A DNA stretch of 64,000 nt from Jeotgalicoccus sp. (lineage in GTDB: Bacteria > Bacillota > Bacilli > Staphylococcales > Salinicoccaceae): contig DONT01000009.1 in NCBI GenBank assembly GCA_003513765.1, positions 6,081-70,080 on the forward strand. The letters are read 5' to 3'. This document shows positions 45,527-55,612 of this stretch, one piece after another. Position numbers and translations under genes: made by a program. Numbering within the stretch: the first letter of the stretch is position 1; every line of letters begins with the position of its first letter. The notes under the pieces are model-generated. The model was not told the origin of the DNA. It did not search any database and saw only the letters and a list, made by a program, of their open reading frames with translations.

Positions 45527-47160
45527 TATAAAAACTTCACTTTCCGGCGAATTTTTCCGGCACGCTCACCAAGTACTTCATCTGCAAGTCCTGTTTTAAA
45601 TGATATAAACAGATAGACAATGACACCTGCCGGCACTGTAACTAATAAGGTCAGAATCGAAGTTGCTGTTGTCATGCTGTCGATGTTTATCATTAATAGG
45701 TAGTACACTATTTCTACTGCTAAAAGCATGGCAAGTGCACAGACAATAATTTGGAATACCGGTGCGATGAAAGCGCGGAAACGGATTTTACCATGTTTCT
45801 TAATAATTATCAGGTTCATAATTACTCCCGCACCAAGTGCGATCGCTGTACCCATTACTGCACCGACTGTGTAGAAATTCATAATCAGTGGAATGTTCAC
45901 TGCTGCTTTAATAATCAGCATAATAATAACAACATAGAATGTTAAATTCTGTTTATCAATTCCCTGAACGATAGAACACGTTACAGAAAATAGTGAAATA
46001 ATAATACTGACCGGTGCGTAAAACGTCAGTATCATAATACCGATTTCGTTATAGCTGTAAAACGATGTATAAATCGGTGCTGATAAAATCATCATCCCGA
46101 GTCCTGCCGGAATTACGAAGAATAACAGCATTAGAATCATCGATTTTACCTGACTGTGTACATTATCAAAATGTTTCTGCTGATAGTTTTTTGTAATAAA
46201 CGGTAAAATAGTAATCGCAAACGCAGATGCAAATGCAGTAGGAATCATTACAAGTTTATGTGTCGTAAGATTCAGCATACCGAACCATGAGTCCTGCAGA
46301 CTCCCCGGCACACCTGCAAGCGATAATGCGTTGTTGTGTGTCAGCTGGTCAATAAACATTACAACCGGAATACTGACGCTGACAATTATAAACGGCAGTC
46401 CATAACGGATAATTTCTTTATACATTTGGCCGTAAGACAAATCGATGCCGCTCGTATCCTGTTTACGCTGTTCTGCCATATACGGTTTTCTTTTCTTCCA
46501 GAAAATCGCGAGTGTTACCGTAGCACCGATGGCGCCGACGAAGGCGGCAAATACTGCAATCTCGTTCGCAGTTTTTATCGAGCCGTCCATTACATTAATA
46601 ACGATAAACGCCCCTGATAACAGCACTGCAATACGTAAAACCTGTTCAACAACTGACGAAACACTCGTAGGACCAAATGATTCGTGTCCCTGGAATATTC
46701 CTCTCCAAGTTGCCATAAATGGTACGATAATGACTGCGAAACTGATGACGCGTATAATACTAGTAATATCTTCAGTACTCCAGCGGTGTTCCCCGCTGCC
46801 GCTAGCGGCACTTTGTGCTTCAGCAATGACCGGTGCCATAAAATATAAGGCAAGAAACGCAATAACACCTGAGACCATCATGACAAGAAGACTTGATTTG
46901 TAAAGCTTCTGACTGGTTTCGTAAGCACCGAGTGCATTATACTTCGCAACGAATTTCGATACAGCCCCGGGTACGCCGGCAGCTGCAATCGACAGCATGA
47001 TTGTATACGGTGTATATGCATACCCGTAGAGAGCGAGGTTTTCTTCTCCACCCATAATGCTGTAAAATGGAATTAAATAAAGCATTCCTAAAATCTGTGT
47101 TGTAAATGTAGCTGCGGTTAAAAGAAATGTACCGCGAAACATCTTTTTCTGATCCGACAT
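45526..47160 (-). CDS. Lipid II flippase candidate, MurJ/YtgP-like
   Basis: A 544-residue MOP-superfamily membrane protein with about 14 segments, matching YtgP, the Bacillus/Staphylococcus MurJ-type flippase that moves lipid II to the outer leaflet for wall synthesis. GTFLLTAATFTTQILGMLY and AAAGVPGAVSKFVAKYNALG in the N-terminal half are typical. It precedes rsuA by overlap, the usual ytgP-ytzG arrangement. A general polysaccharide exporter remains possible. Confidence 0.87.
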   Translation of the reverse strand: MSDQKKMFRGTFLLTAATFTTQILGMLYLIPFYSIMGGEENLALYGYAYTPYTIMLSIAAAGVPGAVSKFVAKYNALGAYETSQKLYKSSLLVMMVSGVIAFLALYFMAPVIAEAQSAASGSGEHRWSTEDITSIIRVISFAVIIVPFMATWRGIFQGHESFGPTSVSSVVEQVLRIAVLLSGAFIVINVMDGSIKTANEIAVFAAFVGAIGATVTLAIFWKKRKPYMAEQRKQDTSGIDLSYGQMYKEIIRYGLPFIIVSVSIPVVMFIDQLTHNNALSLAGVPGSLQDSWFGMLNLTTHKLVMIPTAFASAFAITILPFITKNYQQKHFDNVHSQVKSMILMLLFFVIPAGLGMMILSAPIYTSFYSYNEIGIMILTFYAPVSIIISLFSVTCSIVQGIDKQNLTFYVVIIMLIIKAAVNIPLIMNFYTVGAVMGTAIALGAGVIMNLIIIKKHGKIRFRAFIAPVFQIIVCALAMLLAVEIVYYLLMINIDSMTTATSILTLLVTVPAGVIVYLFISFKTGLADEVLGERAGKIRRKVKFL

Positions 47161-47243
47161 ATATTAACCCTTCTTATCTATAATAAACATACACATTATT
47201 ATAATGGATTATAGAATACTTTAAAACTAAAAGGAGCAAACTC

Positions 47244-48497
47244 ATGTACGATACGATAGTAATTGGCGGCGGCGTCAGCGGAATTATGGCAGCGACCGCT
47301 GCAAGTCTAAACAATAATAAGGTACTTTTAATAGAAAAAAATAAGAAACTCGGCAAAAAACTGCTGATTTCAGGCGGCGGACGATGTAATGTAACCAACC
47401 GTCTGCCGTATGAAGAAATCATTAAACACATTCCCGGCAACGGTAAATTTTTATACGGTCCGTTTTCGGTTTTTGATAATGAATCGATTATTAATTTTGT
47501 CGAATCCAACGGCGTTAAATTAAAAGAAGAAGACCACGGCCGGATGTTCCCCGTATCGAACAAAGCAAAAGACGTGCTGAATGTATTTTTGGAACAGCTT
47601 GAACAAAACAAAGTAGACATCTATTTTGAAACTGAGGTCGCTGAAATTTTAACTGAAGACGATAAAATCACAGGTGTAAAAACTGCAGCAGGTAAAACTT
47701 ATAAGGCACGGAATGTCATTGTTACAACTGGAGGTAAGAGCGTGCCGCAGACAGGCTCTACCGGCGACGGTCATAAATTTGCGAAATCACTTGGTCATAC
47801 AGTCACTGAGCTGTTTCCGACTGAAGTACCGATTACATCCAATCAGCGATTCTTTACAGACGGCTCCTTAAAAGGTATCAGTCTGGACGACGTGGCTTTA
47901 TCCGTCCTGAAGAAAAACGGCAAACCGCGTATTACACATCAGATGGATATGATTTTTACGCACTTTGGTGTCAGCGGCCCGGCGGCGCTGCGCTGCAGCC
48001 AGTTCGTTTATAAAGAACAGCAGGCACAGAAAAAAGATAATATTAAAATGCAGCTCGACTTTTTTCCGCAGTACACGATGGGCGAAATGCAGGAATATAT
48101 AAATAAGACTATTAAAGACAACGTCGATAAAAGTCTTAAAAACATTCTAAAAAATATTCATCAGGAACGCCTGATTACATTCGTGCTCGAGTATTTAAAA
48201 ATCGACGGCAGCACCAGCGGCCACCACGTATCAAATCAGCAGAAACAAGCACTTGTTGAATTTTTCAAACGCTTCACTTTCAACGTCAACGGTACTCAGT
48301 CAATTGAAAAAGCATTCGTTACCGGCGGCGGCGTGAACTTAAAAGAAATTAACCCTTCTAAGATGTCGAGCAAACTGATTGAAGGACTCCACTTCGCAGG
48401 CGAAGTTCTCGATATTCACGGCTACACCGGCGGATACAATATAACAAGTGCCCTCGTGACCGGTTACGTAGCAGGATATCATTGTTCAAACGGGTAA
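47244..48497 (+). CDS. ytfP: HI0933/BaiN-family flavoprotein (YtfP-like)
   Basis: A 417-residue FAD-dependent oxidoreductase. The N-terminal dinucleotide fold VIGGGVSGIMAATAA, GKKLLISGGGRCNVTN and the C-terminal FVTGGGVNLKEINPSKMSS plus GEVLDIHGYTGGYNIT are diagnostic of the HI0933 family. The physiological substrate is unknown. AAGGAG precedes the ATG. It is divergent from the murJ-like gene, a conserved arrangement. Confidence 0.92.
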   Translation: MYDTIVIGGGVSGIMAATAASLNNNKVLLIEKNKKLGKKLLISGGGRCNVTNRLPYEEIIKHIPGNGKFLYGPFSVFDNESIINFVESNGVKLKEEDHGRMFPVSNKAKDVLNVFLEQLEQNKVDIYFETEVAEILTEDDKITGVKTAAGKTYKARNVIVTTGGKSVPQTGSTGDGHKFAKSLGHTVTELFPTEVPITSNQRFFTDGSLKGISLDDVALSVLKKNGKPRITHQMDMIFTHFGVSGPAALRCSQFVYKEQQAQKKDNIKMQLDFFPQYTMGEMQEYINKTIKDNVDKSLKNILKNIHQERLITFVLEYLKIDGSTSGHHVSNQQKQALVEFFKRFTFNVNGTQSIEKAFVTGGGVNLKEINPSKMSSKLIEGLHFAGEVLDIHGYTGGYNITSALVTGYVAGYHCSNG

Positions 48498-48536
48498 AAC
48501 TCTTTTAATTAATGGGTATACCGTCGTGGTTCATCC

Positions 48537-48573
48537 CCCGGTTCACAACAGGGAAACGCCGTTGTGAACCGGG
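48537..48573. repeat. 13-bp perfect inverted repeat without T run
   Basis: CCCGGTTCACAAC and GTTGTGAACCGGG flank an 11-base spacer in the gap after ytfP. There is no adjoining T run, so a terminator is unlikely; just downstream TCCGGCTTATA is directly repeated (48592 and 48603). Nothing else is seen in 48498-48630. Confidence 0.75.
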
Positions 48574-48631
48574 AGCACTCGATGCGCAAAATCCGGCTTA
48601 TATCCGGCTTATAATTGAAACTCGGATATTT

Positions 48632-48680
48632 TTTTATAAAAATACACCGCTCCCTGACTAAATTCAGTCCGGAGCGGTGT
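48632..48680 (-). terminator. Terminator of leuS
   Basis: ACACCGCTCC (48644-48653) pairs with GGAGCGGTGT (48671-48680), with a possible inner GACT/AGTC pairing. The minus strand continues with ATTTTTAT. Confidence 0.8.
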
Positions 48681-48686
48681 TTTTAA

Positions 48687-51101
48687 TTAATTAGCTACAA
48701 TATTAACTAATTTCTGAGGAACAACGATAACTTTACGTACCGTTTTACCTTCTAATTCTGCTTTAATTTTTTCATCAGCCATTGCAATTTCTTCTGTTTC
48801 ATCTTTCGACAGCTCTCTTGCAATTTCTAATTTATTTTTAACTTTGCCGTTTACCTGCACGACGATTTCAACTGTATCTTCTACCAGTTTACTTTCATCG
48901 TATGACGGCCATTCTTCATATGCAAGTGTATCTTTATTACCAAGTTTGTCCCACAGTTCTTCTGCGATATGCGGCGCCACAGGCGACAGCATTTTCACAA
49001 AGTTTTCAATGTAGGTTTTGTTTACTTCTTGTGCTTTGTAAGATTCATTGACGAAGACCATAAGCTGAGAAATACCTGTGTTGAATAACAGTGACTCGAA
49101 GTCTTCTGTTACTTTCTTCACAGTTTCGTTATAGACTTTATCGAGTTCCGGTGTTTCTTTGTCAACAATCTTCGCTGCAGTTTCACCAGTTTCTTCATTA
49201 ATAACAAGTCTCCATACGCGGTCAAGGAATCTTCTTGCGCCGTCGAGTCCGTTTTCATTCCATGCAATTGATGCATCCAGCGGTCCCATAAACATTTCAT
49301 ACAGTCTTAAAGTATCAGCACCGTGTGAGTAAACGATATCGTCAGGGTTTACAACGTTACCTTTTGATTTACTCATCTTCTCGTTGCCTTCACCGAGAAT
49401 CATTCCCTGGTTATACAGCTTCTGGAATGGTTCTTTCGTTGGAACAACACCGAGATCGTACAGGAACTTGTGCCAGAATCTCGCATACAGAAGATGCAGT
49501 ACCGCATGCTCTGCGCCGCCGATATATAAATCTACAGGCAGCCAGTGTTTCAGCTTTTCAGGATCAGCAAGCTGCTCCGTGTTGTCGGGGTCGATAAAGC
49601 GCAGGAAGTACCAGCTGCTGCCGGCCCACTGCGGCATTGTGTTCGTTTCACGTCGCCCTTTAACACCGTCTTCTCTGACAACATTAATCCAGTCAGTATT
49701 GTTTGCAAGCGGTGATTCGCCTGTACCTGACGGTTTAATTTCCGTCATTACCGGTAGTTCAAGGGGCAGTTCTTCTTCAGGAACTGTCGTCATCGTACCG
49801 TCTTCCCAGTGAATTACAGGAATCGGCTCGCCCCAGTAACGCTGACGGCTGAACAGCCAGTCTCTTAATCTGTAAGTGATTTTCGCTTCTCCGGCATTCT
49901 TCTCTTCAAGAAGCTCAATTGCTTTCTTAATACCGTCATCAAGTCCAAGTCCATCTAACGGGCCTGAGTTAATATGTGCGCCTTCGCCGGTAAATGCTTC
50001 TTCTTCAACATTTCCGCCTTCGAGCACCGGAATAATTTCCAGATCAAATTGTTTAGCAAACTCATAGTCACGCTCATCATGTGCCGGGACTGCCATAATT
50101 GCACCAGTACCGTAAGATGCTAAAACGTAGTCTGCAATCCAGATCGGCAGTTTTTCACCGCTTAACGGGTTAACAGCATATGCACCTGTAAACACACCGG
50201 TTTTCTCTTTGGCTAAATCAGTACGTTCAAGCTCACTCTTATGCGCTGCTTTTTCCTGATATGCTTTAACCGCTTCACGCTGTTTGCCGGACGTAATTTT
50301 ATCGATTAATTTATGTTCTGGAGAAAGTACTGCGTACGTCGCACCGTAAATCGTATCCGGACGTGTCGTAAACGCAGAGAATGATTCATCAAAACCGTCG
50401 ATTTCAAAAGTGACATTAGCCCCTTCTGATTTACCGATCCAGTTGCGCTGCATATCTTTTAACGATTCAGGCCAGTCAAGATCATCAAGGTCTTCAAGCA
50501 GGCGATCCGCATATTCAGTGATTTTCAGAATCCACTGTCTCATGGGCTTGCGTACGACCGGGTGTCCTCCGCGCTCGCTCTTGCCGTCGATTACTTCTTC
50601 GTTCGCAAGTACTGTTCCAAGTGCTTCACACCAGTTCACAGGTACTTCGTCAACGTAAGCAAGTCCTTTATTATACAGCTGGATAAAGATCCACTGCGTC
50701 CATTTGTAGTATTCAGGATCTGTCGTGTTAATTTCTCTGTCCCAGTCGTAGCTGAAACCAAGTTCTTTAATCTGACGGCGGAACGTATCGATGTTTTTAT
50801 CGTTGAAAGCATGAATATCGTTTCCTGTGTCGATTGCATACTGCTCTGCAGGCAGACCAAATGCATCCCAGCCCATCGGGTGAAGTACATTGTAGCCCTG
50901 CATACGTTTCATGCGGCTGACAATATCCGTCGCCGTGTAGCCTTCAGGGTGACCAACGTGCAATCCTGCTCCTGACGGATACGGAAACATATCAAGTGCG
51001 TAGAATTTCTCTTTGCCGATTTCATCTTCTGTTTTAAATGTTTTATTGTTTTCCCAATGCTGCTGCCATTTCTTTTCGATGTCTCTGTGTTTAAACGTCA
51101 T
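48687..51101 (-). CDS. leuS: Leucyl-tRNA synthetase
   Basis: An 804-residue class I synthetase. The HIGH counterpart is [16 protein letters not shown] is intact, and an editing CP1 domain lies between ([19 protein letters not shown], and [15 protein letters not shown]). ATG at 51101 has AGGAGG nine bases before it, so the longer frame is not used. It is controlled by a T-box leader with a Leu specifier. Confidence 0.98.
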   Translation of the reverse strand: MTFKHRDIEKKWQQHWENNKTFKTEDEIGKEKFYALDMFPYPSGAGLHVGHPEGYTATDIVSRMKRMQGYNVLHPMGWDAFGLPAEQYAIDTGNDIHAFNDKNIDTFRRQIKELGFSYDWDREINTTDPEYYKWTQWIFIQLYNKGLAYVDEVPVNWCEALGTVLANEEVIDGKSERGGHPVVRKPMRQWILKITEYADRLLEDLDDLDWPESLKDMQRNWIGKSEGANVTFEIDGFDESFSAFTTRPDTIYGATYAVLSPEHKLIDKITSGKQREAVKAYQEKAAHKSELERTDLAKEKTGVFTGAYAVNPLSGEKLPIWIADYVLASYGTGAIMAVPAHDERDYEFAKQFDLEIIPVLEGGNVEEEAFTGEGAHINSGPLDGLGLDDGIKKAIELLEEKNAGEAKITYRLRDWLFSRQRYWGEPIPVIHWEDGTMTTVPEEELPLELPVMTEIKPSGTGESPLANNTDWINVVREDGVKGRRETNTMPQWAGSSWYFLRFIDPDNTEQLADPEKLKHWLPVDLYIGGAEHAVLHLLYARFWHKFLYDLGVVPTKEPFQKLYNQGMILGEGNEKMSKSKGNVVNPDDIVYSHGADTLRLYEMFMGPLDASIAWNENGLDGARRFLDRVWRLVINEETGETAAKIVDKETPELDKVYNETVKKVTEDFESLLFNTGISQLMVFVNESYKAQEVNKTYIENFVKMLSPVAPHIAEELWDKLGNKDTLAYEEWPSYDESKLVEDTVEIVVQVNGKVKNKLEIARELSKDETEEIAMADEKIKAELEGKTVRKVIVVPQKLVNIVAN

Positions 51102-51121
51102 TAGTTTTCCTCCTATTAAAT

Positions 51122-51304
51122 AAAAAAATCCCATATCTAAAAAAGATATGGGACGATCTATACGACCGCGGTACCACCCGCATTCACATTTATGTGCAAC
51201 TTTGAATAGTATGAAATTAACACAGACAAGTTCACTTGACGTTAATACCGGTTCGCACCAACCACCGGCTCGCTTAAAGAAACGTTTCTGCTACTGCTTC
51301 TGAT
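51122..51304 (-). promoter_or_regulatory. Leu-specific T-box leader
   Basis: Read on the minus strand, GAACTTGT contains the specifier codon CUU (Leu, 51228-51230), in the same context as the UAC of the tyrS leader. The T-box GGGTGGTACCGCGG is at 51166-51179, and a terminator stem TCCCATATCT/AGATATGGGA (51129-51153) is followed by a U run. Confidence 0.93.
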
Positions 51305-51310
51305 ATTAAT

Positions 51311-51339
51311 AATATAGCTGAATTTTGTTAATATAGCAA
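51311..51339 (-). promoter_or_regulatory. Promoter of the leuS T-box leader
   Basis: TTGCTA (51334-51339) and TATATT (51311-51316) are 17 bases apart on the minus strand. It lies directly after the ogt stop. Confidence 0.75.
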
Positions 51340-51344
51340 GGCTG

Positions 51345-51806
51345 TCAGCGTCCTTCGACTGATAACAGCAGTTTTTTCTTATCGAGTCCGCCGGTATATC
51401 CCCCGAGTGTATTATTGCTCGCGATAACTCTATGGCACGGAATGATAATCGAAATCGGATTTTTACCGTTAGCGTTGGCGACAGCACGGGAATAATTTCT
51501 TCCGCTGATTCTTTCAGCCAGCATCTTGTAGCTGATGGTTTCACCGTAAGGAATCTGTCTCAATTCTTGCCAGACAGACTGCTGAAATGGTGTCCCGTGA
51601 ACGCCCGGATTTATTTTAACGTCAAATAATTTTCTTTCTCCCTTAAAATATTCACCGAGTTCTCTGACACACTGTTCAATTACCTTATCGGGTTCAGCCG
51701 GCTCCCCTGGTTCATCCGTGTAATCTATTCTAACAATTGAATCATCAAGCGACTCTATACGCAGCCAGCCGATATCATATTTTTTAAAATATACAGTACC
51801 AGTCAT
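51345..51806 (-). CDS. ogt: Methylated-DNA--protein-cysteine methyltransferase
   Basis: A 153-residue DNA repair protein that transfers alkyl groups from O6-alkylguanine to its own cysteine. The acceptor Cys124 is in IIPCHRVIAS, with the helix-turn-helix part QSVWQELRQIPYGETISY and the C-terminal GGYTGGLDKKKLLLSVE. It follows the ABC permease gene by five bases, perhaps the last gene of that unit. Confidence 0.95.
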   Translation of the reverse strand: MTGTVYFKKYDIGWLRIESLDDSIVRIDYTDEPGEPAEPDKVIEQCVRELGEYFKGERKLFDVKINPGVHGTPFQQSVWQELRQIPYGETISYKMLAERISGRNYSRAVANANGKNPISIIIPCHRVIASNNTLGGYTGGLDKKKLLLSVEGR

Positions 51807-51811
51807 AGTTA

Positions 51812-53374
51812 TCAGTCCTTATACGTAATATTGTAGCCTTTATCGTACTTTTGGCCGACTCTTCTTAAGAGAAACACGTATGATAAAATGCTTAAAACGA
51901 TTAACACTCCAATTACCATAAACATTGTGTCATGTTTCAGCACAAAAGCTTGACCGTCGAATTCAATCGTAAACTGGGTCATATAACCCATTAAAAATAT
52001 CAGCGCAAAAATCGTCACAGAGATAATAACGTTTGCTGCTGTATCGAGCCTCTGCGCCGGATTTTTTCTTGAGACCACCGGATTCATCGTACCGAGCAGC
52101 ATGCCGAGCGGCGCCGTTGTCATAACGAGCAGGACCGACACCAGGACGGCATAAATCAACGTTGTTACAGGTACATCCAGTATAAAATAAATAATGCTTG
52201 TTATAAATATATACATCGGTGCAATCGTTATAAGATTATATAAGTATTTTGCTTTTGCGACGTCCAGTCCGCTGACCGGCATCATTTTTAAAAATGCATA
52301 GGTCCGCGCATCTCTCGCTGTGTTCATCGCAGCAGCAAACAGTGAAATCATAATCGATCCTGCGAAGGTGATTGAAATCATGACCTGATCGTCCGATGAT
52401 GCTTCTCCGCCGTAAATCAGCGGATTTGAAGTTAGCAAATATAAAAAGACAAAAGGAAATAAATACTGCGGCAGCACCGCCGACCATTCTTTAAAATCAC
52501 GTTTCGTCATCGCTAAATCTTTTTTCAATAATGCAGCTGCAGGCGAACCGACTTCAGCTGATGCCGTTTTTTTACGCTGGATGCTTCTGGTATTTGCCGT
52601 ACCTTTAACAAATGCATCCGTAACGTAATTTAAGACGAGCCGGATTAAAGCTGCGGCAGCCAGACTGAAAAGAAGCAGCAGAAGAAGATATTTTGCTAAT
52701 GACGGATTGTATAAAAAGCCTGAGAATATAAAACTCACATCCGGCATCATTTCAATAATATCTATTAAATACTGGCTGCCTGCCATAATAATGAAATACG
52801 GCAGTACACTTGCAAATCCGCCTGCCAGAGTTAATACTTCACCGACACGTTTTGCCGAAGAAACTTTCGTAACTAGAAAAACGATAATATATGCGAACGC
52901 TGTACTCACTGCCCCGATAAAAATGAAATATACGATATTGCTTAAAATCAATAAAGGCGATTCATACCTGACAGCAAGTGTCAGTCCTGTCACTCCGCCT
53001 AAAAAGAGCACAATCGGTAAAACCTTTAATGTAAACTGATAAAATAATTTTACCGAAAACACAGCTTTTGGTGTGACCGGCAGCACTAAGTATGAATCGA
53101 TATTTTTATCCATAAACATTTCTTTAATAATGCCGTTAACCAGAAACAGCGACAAGACCGGAAGGATAAATAATGACAGCAGTACTGCTGCTTTACCGAT
53201 AAGCACCTCTTCAGAGTTCATTAAAAATATATTTAAGACCATCCATACAGCCGGGACTATCAGCGCAAGTATAAATAGTGCTAAAAATAAATATAATATT
53301 ATTTTTCCTGTGCTGAGCGCTTTAAAATAGTTCAGTCTGGACTGTGCTTCAACCTTCAGTATGCTCTTGAACAT
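51812..53374 (-). CDS. ABC-2-type transporter permease
   Basis: A 520-residue membrane protein with about 12 segments of the large ABC-2 permease kind, resembling YthQ. No substrate is recognisable. ATG at 53374 is preferred to the one two codons earlier because GAGGAGG needs the extra spacing. The start overlaps the end of the ATPase gene by 26 bases, indicating a tight two-gene exporter. Confidence 0.82.
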   Translation of the reverse strand: MFKSILKVEAQSRLNYFKALSTGKIILYLFLALFILALIVPAVWMVLNIFLMNSEEVLIGKAAVLLSLFILPVLSLFLVNGIIKEMFMDKNIDSYLVLPVTPKAVFSVKLFYQFTLKVLPIVLFLGGVTGLTLAVRYESPLLILSNIVYFIFIGAVSTAFAYIIVFLVTKVSSAKRVGEVLTLAGGFASVLPYFIIMAGSQYLIDIIEMMPDVSFIFSGFLYNPSLAKYLLLLLLFSLAAAALIRLVLNYVTDAFVKGTANTRSIQRKKTASAEVGSPAAALLKKDLAMTKRDFKEWSAVLPQYLFPFVFLYLLTSNPLIYGGEASSDDQVMISITFAGSIMISLFAAAMNTARDARTYAFLKMMPVSGLDVAKAKYLYNLITIAPMYIFITSIIYFILDVPVTTLIYAVLVSVLLVMTTAPLGMLLGTMNPVVSRKNPAQRLDTAANVIISVTIFALIFLMGYMTQFTIEFDGQAFVLKHDTMFMVIGVLIVLSILSYVFLLRRVGQKYDKGYNITYKD

Positions 53375-54104
53375 GCACATCCTCCTCGCCGGTGAGCGCT
53401 AAAAAGATGTCCTCAAGCGTCTTCTCTCCGCTCCCCGCCTTTTTAGCCAGTTCTTCAAGCGTACCGAGCGCCTTAATTTCACCTTTATAAATAATACAAA
53501 TTCTGTCGGCAATTTCTTCTGCGAGACTAAGCGTATGAGTAGTCAGAAACACTGTATTTCCCTGTTTAACATACTCTGTTAAATAATTTTTTAATTCGCG
53601 GTTACTCTTTGGATCTAGCCCCACGTTCGGTTCATCCAGAAAGATCACTTCAGGTGAATGCATCAGCGCACCGATAACGACAAGTTTCTGGCGCATGCCG
53701 TGTGAATATTCCTCCACTAAAGTGCCGAGATCATTCTGCAGCTCGAACATATTGACCAGTTCATTGCGTTTCTCTGTGTAAGTTTTTTTGTCCATCTTAT
53801 AAATACTTGCCACAAAATTTAAATACTCGTTGCCGGTAAGCTTACCGATAATATCCGGTGTATCCGGTACAAAACTGATTTTTCTTTTCAGCTCTGTATT
53901 ATTTAAATGCATCGGTTCACCCAGTATTTCAACTGTGCCCTCAGTCGGCTCAAGGAGCCCCATCAGCATTTTTATCGTCGTTGATTTGCCGGAACCATTC
54001 GGTCCGAGATAGGCAAACAGCTCGCCTTTTTTTACGGAAATATTTATATTTTTAACGGCGGTCTTTCCACCGAAATTTTTAGTTAAATTACTGGCAGTAA
54101 TCAT
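53349..54104 (-). CDS. ABC transporter ATP-binding protein
   Basis: A 251-residue ABC ATPase. Walker A GPNGSGKSTT, signature YSHGMRQKL, Walker B VIFLDEPNVGLDP and the H-loop TTHTLSLAEE are all intact. It should energise the overlapping ABC-2 permease; the pair resembles YthP/YthQ. Export of an unknown molecule is likely. Transcribed divergently from the mnmM-like gene. Confidence 0.92.
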   Translation of the reverse strand: MITASNLTKNFGGKTAVKNINISVKKGELFAYLGPNGSGKSTTIKMLMGLLEPTEGTVEILGEPMHLNNTELKRKISFVPDTPDIIGKLTGNEYLNFVASIYKMDKKTYTEKRNELVNMFELQNDLGTLVEEYSHGMRQKLVVIGALMHSPEVIFLDEPNVGLDPKSNRELKNYLTEYVKQGNTVFLTTHTLSLAEEIADRICIIYKGEIKALGTLEELAKKAGSGEKTLEDIFLALTGEEDVHVQEHTEG

Positions 54105-54158
54105 TAGTGACCCAACCTTCTTATGGTAAAATTAATAGTAATTGAAAGGATTGATAAT

Positions 54159-54704
54159 ATGCTTGAAAGAATTCTCCCAACCGCTAAAACCTTCATTAAA
54201 GAAGTGGTTAAAGCAGAAGATATATTAGTCGATGCCACGTGCGGCAACGGCCACGACTCTTCATTTCTAGCACGTCTCGCACCAGATGGTCATGTTTACA
54301 GTTTCGACGTCCAGGCCGACGCAATTAACAGTGCGAAAGAAAAATATAATGAGCCTAATATTTCATTTATACATGACGGCCATGAAAATATATCAAATTA
54401 TATTTCATCGCCTGTTAAAGCAGGTATTTTTAATTTGGGCTATCTTCCGGGCGGCGACAAGTCAATTACGACGGCGTATGACACTACCATTACCGCGATA
54501 AATGATTTGTTTAATTTATTAACAGCGGGCGGCAGAATTGTAATTGTCGTTTACCACGGCCACGACAGCGGTAAAGTTGAACGTGATGCGCTTTTAGAAA
54601 CACTGTCGGCCTGGCCGCAGGACAAAGCACAAGCGCTGCAGTATCAGTATATTAACCAGAAAAACAGCGCGCCGTTTTTACTCGTGATAGAAAAATTGAA
54701 GTAA
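54159..54704 (+). CDS. mnmM: tRNA wobble-uridine methyltransferase MnmM (YtqB)
   Basis: A 181-residue Rossmann methyltransferase of the YtqB family. The SAM-binding LVDATCGNGHDSSFLA and the family blocks GIFNLGYLPGGDKSITT and IVVYHGHDSGKVE are clear. YtqB proteins complete mnm5s2U at the tRNA wobble position in Firmicutes; that role is from family knowledge. The open frame begins at 54123, but AAAGGA eight bases before ATG at 54159 supports the shorter form. The stop lies inside a long palindrome. Confidence 0.9.
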   Translation: MLERILPTAKTFIKEVVKAEDILVDATCGNGHDSSFLARLAPDGHVYSFDVQADAINSAKEKYNEPNISFIHDGHENISNYISSPVKAGIFNLGYLPGGDKSITTAYDTTITAINDLFNLLTAGGRIVIVVYHGHDSGKVERDALLETLSAWPQDKAQALQYQYINQKNSAPFLLVIEKLK

Positions 54705-54728
54705 GATATTTAATATCTTACTTCAATT
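54694..54728. terminator. Long hairpin at the convergent mnmM/hydrolase ends
   Basis: AATTGAAGTAAGATAT and ATATCTTACTTCAATT form a perfect 16-bp stem with a 3-base loop, overlapping the stops of both convergent genes. T content after the stem is modest, so it may protect 3' ends as well as terminate. Confidence 0.7.
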
Positions 54729-55533
54729 AATCCGTTAATATACCGATTGAAAACAGCTGTGCATTAAAGAACTGACCCATTAAATAATACGGATATTCTA
54801 TATTCTCTCTTTGGAATATGCTGTGCTCGTCCGAATCCAGCATGGTAAAACGGAAGTCATCCGACAATGTTCTCTTAATGTACTTCGCAGATAAATAAGG
54901 ATTGATAATCTGGTTATCATTGCTCATTACCGTCAGTATCGGCACGCCTGCAACTTCTTCCATATTCTCAGACGTCAGTTTCATCTGATTAATAATCGTC
55001 TTGTACCACTGGTAGCTTACCCTGTCGACGATCAGTTCGTCAGCTTTATAACGTTCGAGGAACCGTTTATCCTGCGTAAAGTAGTTCATCTTAATTCCGA
55101 GATTGAATCTCGCTTCGTCGCTTGTTACACGCACGCTTGTCAGGATTGTATTTTTACGGTTCATAAATGACTGTTTAAATGATAAGAGCGGATTCAGTGC
55201 AACGATGCCGTCCGACTGAATTCTGTTCTGTCTGTGTGCTTCAAGTGCGATTAAAGCACCGAGACCCTGACCGATTATAAACGTTGGAAGATCGTACTGT
55301 CCGGCAAGTTCATGCCATTCAGCGACTCTTTCCACATACTGCTCAAAACTGTTGATATGTCCTTTGTTCACACGTGTCGTCTGACCGTGTCCCGGCAGGT
55401 CGCCGATAATGACATGATAGCCGTCACGGCGCAGTTTTACAGTCAGCTCATCGTAGTATTCATGATGCTCCAGCAAATCATGAACAATGACCACGACACC
55501 CTTTGGTTCGTTTTCTGTCTCCCACTTCCACAT
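54727..55533 (-). CDS. Alpha/beta hydrolase (YtpA-like) with Gly in the nucleophile elbow
   Basis: A 268-residue alpha/beta hydrolase of the YtpA/monoacylglycerol-lipase type. The fold is well preserved (VVVIVHDLLEH, IIGDLPGHGQT, a late DEHSIFQ with the usual His). The nucleophile elbow GxSxG is GQGLG at 88-92, however, with Gly90 where the catalytic Ser should be. Either the enzyme is non-hydrolytic or another residue serves. ATG at 55533 has AAGGAG seven bases before it. Whether this change is usual in relatives I cannot check here. Confidence 0.85.
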   Translation of the reverse strand: MWKWETENEPKGVVVIVHDLLEHHEYYDELTVKLRRDGYHVIIGDLPGHGQTTRVNKGHINSFEQYVERVAEWHELAGQYDLPTFIIGQGLGALIALEAHRQNRIQSDGIVALNPLLSFKQSFMNRKNTILTSVRVTSDEARFNLGIKMNYFTQDKRFLERYKADELIVDRVSYQWYKTIINQMKLTSENMEEVAGVPILTVMSNDNQIINPYLSAKYIKRTLSDDFRFTMLDSDEHSIFQRENIEYPYYLMGQFFNAQLFSIGILTD

Positions 55534-55612
55534 AAGCTTTCTCCTTACAAAAATATGCAAATTTGATATGATGAGTTTATTATAACATTTGAGAAGGGAA
55601 AGGATATTTAAA

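Noticed and set aside
47174..47620. 148-codon open frame on the minus strand
   Set aside because: It lies antisense inside the flavoprotein gene and has Ser/Leu-rich shadow composition, with no ribosome-binding site.
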